A stretch of DNA of 64,000 nt from Corallium rubrum. Taxonomy: Eukaryota > Cnidaria > Anthozoa > Scleralcyonacea > Coralliidae. The notes under the pieces were generated by a model, which worked only from the letters and a program-made list of their open reading frames with translations, did no database searches and was not told the DNA's origin. Where the stretch lies: positions 248,001 to 312,000 of the forward strand of contig OZ036006.1 in assembly GCA_964035015.1 (NCBI GenBank). The letters run 5' to 3'. Below are positions 56,515 to 64,000 of the stretch, in pieces (positions within the stretch are counted from its first letter, which is position 1; every line of letters starts with the position of its first letter). A program made the translations under genes and the position numbers.

Positions 56515-56985
56515 GATAGTTTATGGTAATTAACGGTGGTTCATGTGTTTTTTTATCGTGGTTTATGGTGGTTCATTGTTGTTCATGGTGGTTCGTAGTG
56601 GCTTATAGTGGTTTCTGGTGCTTTATGGTGATTCAGGGTACTTTATATTGGTTCATGGTGGTTCGTGGTGGTTTATGGTGGTTCGTGGTGGTTTTTTTGT
56701 GGTTTATTGTGGTTTATGGTGGGTTTTGGTGGGTTATGGTGGTTTATGGTGGTTCATGGTGGTTCATGGTGATTTATAGTGGTTCCTGGTGGTTCGTGGT
56801 AGTTCGTGGTTGTTCATGGTGGTTAATGGTGGTTCCTGGTGGTTCGTAGTGGAATATAGTGGTTTCTGGTGGTTTCTCGTGGTTCATTGTGGTTTATGGT
56901 GGTTCATGGTGGATCATGTTCGTTTATGGTGGTTCATGGTGGTTCATGGTGGTTCGTGGTAGTTTGTGGTGGTTCGTGGTGGTAT
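56515..56985. repeat. Minisatellite GGTGGTTCATGGT / GGTGGTTTATGGT
   Basis: About 47 units near 10 bp (TTCATGGTGG, TTCGTGGTGG, TTTATGGTGG). Long Val/Trp/Phe-rich ORFs across it are artefacts. Confidence 0.95.
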
Positions 56986-57310
56986 TCTGCGATGTCGTCG
57001 TGTGTGACTCACGTGGTGTGACTTTTTTTGTATCACTCACTAGGCAAAGGAACAAGATAAGGAAAGTACCGAAAATTTGCCGAAAACTCGCCAATACGCC
57101 ATATTGGCATATTGTTCTGCTCATGAGCGAGTCGGTGTACTTCAATGGTGTACTTTCGCTTACTCAAAACGTTACTACGATGCAGGGTTTTTTATCACGA
57201 TAAGTACTGCCGAACGTTCATTAAACAGAAAATGCAATACGTTCAGTGACCGTGAAATTAGACAAATTGAACGTGTCAACATGCAAAACCCAGAACAATG
57301 ACTTTTTACA
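56986..57310. other. No supported gene
   Basis: Short overlapping ORFs, no domain. Confidence 0.35.
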
Positions 57311-57460
57311 CAGGCTTCCTGTGGTAGACGAGTTTAGGTTTCGGTCGTGTCATTTTTTAGTGCAAAGTTTCGCAGAAACTTTGCAGTATTGTGATGGTGG
57401 CGAAAATTCACACGATACATACATGCATACATACATACATACATACATAGTGTAAACTTT
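57311..57460. repeat. Second copy of the GGTTTCGGTCGTGT hairpin repeat
   Basis: CTGTGGTAGACGAGTTTAGGTTTCGGTCGTGT parallels 43503-43534. GCAAAGTTTCGCAGAAACTTTGC at 57362-57384 is a hairpin. (CATA)n follows at 57420-57450. Confidence 0.5.
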
Positions 57461-58830
57461 TCCGGGGGGTGTGCCAAGTTTAGCGACATATAAGTTGTCG
57501 TGCTTGGATGAATAATATCGTTGTCAATAGGTACTTTAAAGAGTTTCACTGATAACTAAGACAATTTAGTAAAGTATCTGTGGATATCTCTTGAAAGACT
57601 TAAGTCAAATATTACATTTTAATCTTGAAGTATGTCGAGTCTAAAATCAGAATATAATGTTTTCCTCTGGGTGTTTTCCCCCCGGTTTATGTAGAAATCT
57701 TACTGCGCACGCGCGAAACTAAATTTTACAGCAAAAGTGAATACCATATAATGGCGGGGACACAAGAAGGTGCGACCGACAAGCGATTAATAGAGAGGAG
57801 GCAATGAATTTTCTTGTCAAAATAAGGACTATGTGGTCTAATTAAATATGGTGAGCGAAAGGATTATATTGTCACATGTATTTCGAGGTAAGCGTATGTT
57901 CAGTAGTTTTTATTAGTTTATATTTCACTGTTGACGAATCGCGCCCAGCCGCCCAACTGCTAATTTTGAAATTTATAGAGTCAAACTAGAGATTTTCCTA
58001 AGGGTGGTATGATATTAGCCGCTCAGGTATGATGAACGAAGGGCGCTGAGTGCATAAACTTTCTTAGACGATAAACTCAGTACAATCATCGTCTTTTGTT
58101 TTGGTCGCTTGTGCTGCCGTGTTTAACACAATTCATCTTTTTTTCGCCTCTTCACGGTTTGGTGATTTCCAAATACTTTATATACACAACTATATTTTCA
58201 TACTATTAAGGCCTACGACAATTGCCTCAGACAAAATTACAAGTCACAAACGACGTGTTTCCCATAACGCAGATACGCTGTATCATAGATTCGTAGTCCA
58301 GTTTATTTTGTGTCGATTCTCAAGACTGCCGTAGTTAGTTTTTCTTTGCCGACATATAAAAGTAATGTGTATTAAATCACCGCTTGAGAAGTCGGCTGTT
58401 TGCATAATTGCATCATCGCTGTACTTTTATAGTATAAATATCATACGACATTTAATGGCTGGTTACAGACGGCGTATTTTTTTATGAAATTTCAATTCGC
58501 AGTCGAGTTTAACATATAGCCGACTCGCCTTCTTTTGTTTTTATGTCAAGATACCTCGGGCTCAGTGAAAGTCAGCTCTAGTAAAGCAGCCGCCAGCCGA
58601 GTACCAGACTTTGAATCCTTTATCAATTCGCGTAATAGATTTAAACAAAAACAGATATTTTATAATAACAGAATAGTCGAAGGTCAAATGAGTTGTTTAC
58701 GTGTCATTGATACGACCGGATATGAGAGATGAAATCATGTGAGGCATATGACGCCTAGCAACGGGAACGTTCTTTGATGTGATTGGCTGTCTAAATACGG
58801 AAATGAGATTTTTGGTCACATGATATGCTG
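57461..58830. other. No firmly supported gene
   Basis: An ORF at 58535-58732 (CQDTSGSVKVSSSKAAASR...) has no recognisable domain. The rest is non-coding by eye. Confidence 0.35.
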
Positions 58831-58878
58831 TTGTTTTGCACGTTTTCTTTCTTTTCGACGAGGTATTCGAGAAGTGAA

Positions 58879-59115
58879 GTTATGTCTGTGTTCTCTGCGA
58901 CTTTTTACAATCCTGCGACTCTTTACAATCCTGCGACTCTTTACAATCCTGCGACTCGCCAGGAAGCTTCAGTTGGTAGCGAAATGCGAGTAGATGGCCA
59001 ATGTGTCATCGACACAACGTTCAGTTGCCACGTTAGCACTTCAGGTGCAAAAGGCGATCAGATGTCAACGAACTGTAGTAATACCCCCCACTCTGGCGGA
59101 TTCATAATTAATTAG
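58879..59115 (+). CDS. Small ORF with a threefold ATLYNP repeat, unrecognised
   Basis: ATG at about 58882 in a plausible context (GTTATGT), then about 77 codons to a TAG. It opens MSVFSATFYNPATLYNPATL with the 18-bp unit ACTCTTTACAATCCTGCG three times, then QEASVGSEMRVDGQCVIDTT and a Ser/Asn-rich end. ATTAG|GTAAAT overlaps the stop, so the stop could be intronic. No family recognised. Confidence 0.25.
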   Translation, partial: VMSVFSATFYNPATLYNPATLYNPATRQEASVGSEMRVDGQCVIDTTFSCHVSTSGAKGDQMSTNCSNTPHSGGFIIN

Positions 59116-60196
59116 GTAAATTGAATTTTTAATGAGGATTGAAATTACGTCATTATTTCTCAGGCTCCTATGGGACACTCTAACCCTAATCTCATTATGC
59201 ATACGTCATTATTTCTCAGGCTCCTTTGGGACCCTTTTAACCCTAACTTTCCCCCCTAAACTTTAGCTGTTACTAACCCCCCCGTCATAACCGATAGCTC
59301 TCCGACTGATTCCCGAAGTTACGTCATTATCAAAAGGCACTCGACTTATATCCTTATATGTAATAGTAATCACCTTTTCATTTAAACACTTTACCCTACT
59401 GACAGTCGACAGTTGTGGGACACGTAGACGTACAGAGCATGCGTACAGTAAACTTTAACAAAATAGACGTTCTTTACAAGGAACTAAAGAGAAATTGATA
59501 GAGACACTTTATATTTTTTATCTGAAACCTTGTCTGGATGAGTATAGAGAGTTTTGAGCGGGCTAAGTGTCTGAATTGGCAGAGCTCGTATAGACTTAGA
59601 TTAATAGCATATAATGAATATTATATTAGAACCTAAATATTCAATCACCCTAGAATCATTGCTAGCTAAACCCTTGTTTATAAGTGAAGAAATCGTAAGA
59701 AGATAGAATGAGGAGTCAATTCTAAAAGCCATAAGAACGTTTTTAAGTGTCGATATATAAACGAAATATTATTTGGCTGCGGGACGGCTGAGTATCGACT
59801 TGAATTAATAGCAACATGAATATTATATTAGTTAGAACTTAAACGACCATCTTTACCTATTTACTTGGAGATATGTGCCGAATTGTCGCTTATTTGGCTT
59901 TAGTTTATAAAGTAAACGATGCCTTGAATGAACAAACCGTTCGGCAAGTTGTTCGAAAGACATTGAATCATTTTCTTCAGAGGGATTTGCCAGAATATAA
60001 ACTGTCAAGGGTTAAACGGCTGACTGAGCTATTTTATTAACGTCGTCAAGCATCTTGTTAATGTTGCTACGGCTGATATTTGCGTATTTATGCTCAGTGC
60101 ACGTGCAGGAGACAAAAGAGAAAACTCGTTAAAGTTACTAATGACCAAAACATAACAGGATTTGCATATAAGTAGAATATTTAATTCATTTTAGGG
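59116..60196. repeat. Diverged dispersed repeats, also present at 62560-62960
   Basis: Shared phrases: TTTCTCAGGCTCCT(A/T)TGGGAC (59158, 59213; compare 62877), GTCATTAT, CGTGCAGGAGACAAAAGA (60102 and 62763), and AGAAGATAGAATGAGGAGTC with GGAAGATAAAATGTGGAATC. They flank the PLE on both sides; family unknown. Confidence 0.5.
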
Positions 60197-60288
60197 GTAA
60201 TCTAATTATGAATATCAAAGCCCAGCATATTATTTTCATAAGAGCCATTGAGTCGGACACGAGAGTAAAATCATAATATTTAATAAAG

Positions 60289-60329
60289 TTCTAACGTTTC
60301 GTTGTTATTATCACAACATCTTCAGAGAA
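60289..60329 (-). ncRNA. Hammerhead-like motif, left arm
   Basis: Minus strand: TTCT, CTGAAGA, T, hairpin GTTGT...ACAAC, GAAACGTT, AGAA. Loop GATAATA. Confidence 0.6.
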
Positions 60330-60430
60330 TAATTTACATGAGTGTAATGAGACTAAATATATAATTACAGAGTTGTCATAAAATATGCATGCAATAACCA
60401 ATCAGAGAGTGTTACTATAAATAAAATTAC

Positions 60431-62014
60431 AAGCAGAAAGACCCCGTTCAGCTTACCCTTAAACGTGAAAATGCTGTTAGGAACTTTTTAAAGGAACTTA
60501 ACAAGAACGGTGTTATCTCAGACGGCCATTATCGAGATCTCAGTCCCACTGGTTCTCGGCCAGGTATTTTATATGGTCTTCCTAAGATACATAAGCTTAA
60601 TGTTCCACTTAGACCTATCCTTTCTTCTGTTCGCTCTCACTCTTTCAACTTAGCTAAGTTTTTAGTTTCTTTACTTCGACCTTTTTCTAACAGTGCGTTC
60701 TCGGTTTTTGATTCCTTTTCCTTTGTTAAAGAATTACTCGACTTAAGCTTCAACACTAACGAGCTTTTCATGGCTAGCTTTGATATAACCTCTCTTTTTA
60801 CTAACATCCCATTAAACGAAACCATCGACATTATAATTCAAAAGGTTTTTACTAATTCCACTAAATTTCACGGCTTTTCTATTTTCGAATTTCGCAAACT
60901 TCTAAATTTAGCGGTAAAAAATTGCCATTTTCTATTCAACGGTGAAGTCTATCAACAGGTAGATGGCGTTGCCATGGGTTCTCCCCTGGGACCTCTCTTC
61001 GCCAATATTTTTCTTTCCCATCACGAATGTATTTGGCTTAACGACTGTCCATCTGAATTCAAACCATTGTTTTATCGCCGTTATGTTGATGACTGTTTCA
61101 TTTTATTTCGTTCTCGTGATCACGTTCTTCCGTTTCTTAACTATTTAAACTCTAAGCATCCGAAAATAAAATTTACGCATGAATTGGAAGTCAACAAATC
61201 TTTACCGTTCTTAGATGTTAATGTCAACCGTTCCGGTGGTTGCTTTTCAACGAGTGTTTACCGCAAACCCACTTTTACAGGCCTATTGACTTCTTTTGAT
61301 TCTTTTATTCCGTTCTCCTATAAAAGAGGTCTGATTTTTTCATTACTCAACCGTTGTTTTAATATTTGTTCTACGTATGCCATTTTTCATGTCGAACTAG
61401 AAAAGCTCAAACGCATTTTCATTAGCAATGGTTACCCAGAAAAATTTCTTGATAGCTGCATTGCCACTTTTCTTGACAAGTTCTTTTCAAAATCAACTAA
61501 AATACCTACGGTTCCTAAACGCATTGTTTATTTTTCTTTACCATTTACTGGACAACATTTCCTTCAAATCCGAACCCAAATGAGAAAACTTTTCTCATCT
61601 GCTTATCCTCATATCGACATTAGGTATATTGCTCGTCCTTCGGTTAGGCTTTTCCATTTCTTTTCTTTCAAAGACAAGATTCCTTTTCGTCTAAGATCAC
61701 GTGTCGTTTATCGTTTTATGTGTCGAAGCTGCGGAGCTTCGTATGTCGGAGAAACAATCCGACACTTACATACACGTGTTTCGGAGCACATGGGAATTTC
61801 ACCTCTCACTGGAAAGAAACGCACTAACCCTTCTCCCACTAACATTCTCTCTCATCACCATGACACTGGTCACCCTGTCTCATTTGATGATTTTAAAATC
61901 ATTTCTTCTTGTTCTTTCGAGTCTGAACTTCTTTTCCGAGAAAGCTTACTTATTCGCAAACTTAAACCTTCTCTAAATGGTAATATTGGTTCTGCGCTAC
62001 TCTTCCTTTTATAA
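60431..62014 (+). CDS. PLE polyprotein: reverse transcriptase plus GIY-YIG endonuclease, N-terminus missing
   Basis: About 527 codons with no stop or frame break, ending TAA/TAATT at 62012-62014. Blocks in order: GILYGLPKIHK and PLRPILSS (early RT motifs), MASFDITSLFTNIPLNETI (RT motif A with catalytic Asp), VDGVAMGSPLGPLFANIFLS (motif B), FYRRYVDDCFILF (motif C, Y-x-DD), LPFLDVNVNRSGG (motif D/E region), then a linker and VVYRFMCRSCGASYVGETIR (GIY-YIG with Cys pair) ending at RESLLIRKLKPSLNG. All catalytic residues expected of PLE RT are present. The N-terminal region before the KIHK block is cut by the inverted arm. An internal ATG at 60770 is not the real start. Young insertion, probably immobile by itself. 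Confidence 0.9.
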   Translation, partial: KQKDPVQLTLKRENAVRNFLKELNKNGVISDGHYRDLSPTGSRPGILYGLPKIHKLNVPLRPILSSVRSHSFNLAKFLVSLLRPFSNSAFSVFDSFSFVKELLDLSFNTNELFMASFDITSLFTNIPLNETIDIIIQKVFTNSTKFHGFSIFEFRKLLNLAVKNCHFLFNGEVYQQVDGVAMGSPLGPLFANIFLSHHECIWLNDCPSEFKPLFYRRYVDDCFILFRSRDHVLPFLNYLNSKHPKIKFTHELEVNKSLPFLDVNVNRSGGCFSTSVYRKPTFTGLLTSFDSFIPFSYKRGLIFSLLNRCFNICSTYAIFHVELEKLKRIFISNGYPEKFLDSCIATFLDKFFSKSTKIPTVPKRIVYFSLPFTGQHFLQIRTQMRKLFSSAYPHIDIRYIARPSVRLFHFFSFKDKIPFRLRSRVVYRFMCRSCGASYVGETIRHLHTRVSEHMGISPLTGKKRTNPSPTNILSHHHDTGHPVSFDDFKIISSCSFESELLFRESLLIRKLKPSLNGNIGSALLFLL

Positions 62015-62147
62015 TTTTACTTCCTTTTTGTCTGTCACTTCTGCTTGTAATTTTATTTATAGTAACACTCTCTGATTGGTTATTGCATGCATATTTTATG
62101 ACAACTCTGTAATTATATATTTAGTCTCATTACACTCATGTAAATTA

Positions 62148-62188
62148 TTCTCTGAAGATGTTGTGATAACAACAACGAAACGTTAGAA
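62148..62188 (+). ncRNA. Hammerhead-like motif, right arm
   Basis: TTCT, CTGAAGA, T, hairpin GTTGT...ACAAC, GAAACGTT, AGAA. Same as the left arm with two changes in the loop. Confidence 0.6.
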
Positions 62189-62280
62189 CTTTATTAAATA
62201 TTATGATTTTACTCTCGTGTCCGACTCAATGGCTCTTATGAAAATAATATGCTGGGCTTTGATATTCATAATTAGATTAC

Positions 62281-63390
62281 GCTTCCCGCCTGGTCAATCA
62301 ATAGCTGATGTCCTAAAAAAACATTTTAGGGGTGATCATGAGTTTTGGGGGGATAATAAGGGGCATGAAGAGGTATTAATGCATGGGCAAGTTCAGGCGA
62401 GAAAGTCATTAGGACAGGTTCTGAAATTACGAAACTAAAGAGACCGGCTTACGAGGAGTACCTTGTTGAAAAATATGGAAACGTTACGAACAAAAGAAAT
62501 TTGAACTAATGTTGTATGTGTTATGAGGACATAATCGAGTTAATCCGAAATAAACGTGTAGATTGAACTTGCTCGTTTTTAATACATAAGTGAGGAAACT
62601 GTAGGAAGATAAAATGTGGAATCACTTCGAGAAGCCGTAAGAACGATTTTAAATGTCGAAATATAAAGGTTAAGCGAATTATTACTTTGATATATAACTG
62701 AGATTCATCATGGTTACTAGGGATCGATATTAGAATATTCAAATTCGTTTACAAGGCCACGTGCAGGAGACAAAAGAAAAACTCATTAAGGGTCATTAAG
62801 AGGATTAGGCAAGTCTAAGCGGGAAGATAATTAACATTGCTACCATAGCGAAACCGCGTCGCATCCTTCATTCGTCTCAGGCTCCTTGGGGACCCTCTAC
62901 TGCTACTCAGCCCCCCGTGTAATACGTCATAATCGATACTCTCCGACTAATTCCTGAAGTTCCAAATGTTTAACAAACGGTGTCTTTCACGTGTATACAC
63001 CTCCTATTTTAAGTCTTTAGGCATTATGATAATATTTTGTTTGTATTCTTTCAGTGATTTGGTGGCTTTTAAAAGATTGTAATTTTTAAATGTGATTTGT
63101 TTAAAGAAACGTTTTTATAATAAGACTAAATAACGAAATAAAGTTTCAAAAATATGTAATTTCATATTTACCATCACACAAAGCTCCTAATATTTACAAA
63201 CACGCAAAACGTAAAATCCATAAGTATCACAGATAAACTTCTGCGTTAGCCCAGAAAAGGTACACAAAACACAAAACCGCTAAATTACTATTTTACAAAC
63301 ATATATAACCAAAGTTTACTATTCTTATTCTTATTCTTCTTCTTCTCGTTTACTCTGTAACCATGCTCCATAGGCCTCGACTTCTACTTT
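62281..63390. other. No supported gene; dispersed repeat remnants
   Basis: Shares phrases with 59116-60130 (see that entry). No ORF with a domain. Confidence 0.4.
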
Positions 63391-63394
63391 TGCA

Positions 63395-63790
63395 CAGTGC
63401 ACTCTAAAAAATGTCGTGTAATTTTACACATATAGTTGTGTAATATTACACACAATGCGTGTTAAATTACACACCTTAAGATATAGTACACACTATGCGT
63501 ATAGAAACTACACACCTTCATGTGTAAATTCACACACCGTGGTGTGTAAAGTTACACATCATGCTTTTTCAGGGTGTGTAAAAAAAAACGAGGCGTGTAA
63601 ATTTACACACCCTCATTTGACTGAGATGTGTTATAATTACACACCTTTAGTTGAAGGAACACACCTTTGCAAAGAACACACCTTCATTTTACACACCTCA
63701 CTTTTGCGAAAACACACCTTTCTTCATTTTGCACACCTTAACATTACACAACTTCGAATAAAACACACCTTTGAAAAAAAAAACACATTT
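63395..63790. repeat. Array of short palindromes built from GTGTAAxxTTACAC and ACACACCTT
   Basis: GTGTAATATTACACAC, GTGTTAAATTACACACC, GTGTAAATTCACACACC, GTGTAAAGTTACAC and GTGTAAATTTACACACC follow one another about every 25-35 bp. Past 63650 only ACACACCTT half-units remain. Unit length is irregular, so this is not a simple satellite. Confidence 0.7.
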
Positions 63791-64000
63791 TCAAGACAAA
63801 AACAAACACACCAGTCCTTTCTTTATTTGACAATTTTTTTGTCATTTTTGACATTTGCACATATATACAACTTGCATATGCAAAAGAAAACACACTTCAG
63901 ATAAAACGTAATAATATATTATGCACAATTATATACATTTAATTAACATTTACAAATTCTTGTGAATGTCCGTCAACATGTTTAGTGGAAGCTTTGTTTT
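63791..64000. other. No recognised feature
   Basis: AT-rich end of window. Confidence 0.5.

Larger units (their letters stand above)
60197..62280 (+). mobile_element. Penelope-like element, best-preserved copy, with 240-bp inverted ends
   Basis: Inverted ends 60197-60438 and 62039-62280 (GTAATCTAATTATGAATATC and its complement outermost), about 97 percent identical. The left end is an inverted copy of the 3' UTR and abuts the coding sequence directly, so the 5' end of the ORF is missing. Layout as in the other two PLEs but with the shortest arms and the longest coding part. Confidence 0.85.

Noticed and set aside
56523-57203. Val/Trp/Phe-rich ORFs
   Set aside because: Artefact of the GGTGGTTCATGGT minisatellite.
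60637-60831. Minus-strand ORF
   Set aside because: Shadow of the PLE reverse transcriptase on the opposite strand.
8806-62280. LTR retrotransposons suggested by repeated ends
   Set aside because: The end repeats are inverted, the RT and GIY-YIG motifs are Penelope-type, and no gag, protease, integrase or primer-binding site is visible.

Overview
The window looks like nuclear DNA of an animal, most probably an anthozoan cnidarian (sea anemone, coral or relative). It is AT-rich, its exons are short and separated by long introns, and it is packed with microsatellites, palindromic MITEs, tRNA-headed SINEs, Penelope-like elements (PLEs) and hAT transposons of types common in cnidarian genomes. 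The species cannot be named from the sequence. No rRNA, true tRNA gene, CRISPR array, operon or bacterial signal was seen. No LTR retrovirus, Polinton or capsid- or envelope-bearing element was recognised.

Layout. 0-2 kb: a possible gene tail, a degenerate tandem repeat and two tRNA-derived SINE copies. 2-8 kb: a TTAA-flanked palindromic MITE, AAT and (TGTCAG)n repeats, and a hAT MITE with an 8-bp target duplication. 7.4-9.6 kb: hammerhead-like motifs and a 5'-truncated PLE with a GIY-YIG nuclease domain between inverted copies of its own 3' end. 10-12 kb: a head-to-head SINE pair, a decayed C2H2-type gene on the minus strand and a LINE 3' end. 12.4-26.2 kb: a plus-strand gene of eight recognisable exons beginning with a SAM domain (SAMD3-like family). 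It has one GC-AG intron and two in-frame TGA codons. Its introns host a long-TIR transposon with a conserved ORF, a second PLE and several palindromic MITEs. 26-34.2 kb: a LINE relic, two Harbinger-type MITEs (TAA duplications) and a 3.8-kb long-inverted-repeat element that itself received a LINE fragment and a third Harbinger-type MITE. 34-43 kb: mostly non-coding, with PLE relics, possible host exons and a long array of changing hexanucleotide repeats. 43.2-54.0 kb: one 10.8-kb hAT element inserted in that array, with a perfect 8-bp target duplication, a ZNF862-like transposase gene with a single in-frame stop, a 33-bp minisatellite, and four large inverted blocks interleaved as A-B'-A'-B. 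54.1 kb: an exon of a fucolectin-type (F5/8-like) lectin domain, minus strand. 54.3-64 kb: minisatellites, a small ORF, a third and best-preserved PLE, and an array of ACACACC/GTGTGT palindromes.

The most interesting signals are: (1) a recurrent CUGANGA-hairpin-GAAA cassette at PLE ends whose flanking stem I differs between families but still pairs, as expected of hammerhead ribozymes; (2) the complete outline of the large hAT with its nested palindromes; (3) natural empty sites inside paired repeat arms that date two insertions relative to the duplication of the arms; (4) a head-to-head C2H2 gene and SAM-domain gene. All family assignments come from reading translated sequence by eye; none was checked by database search.
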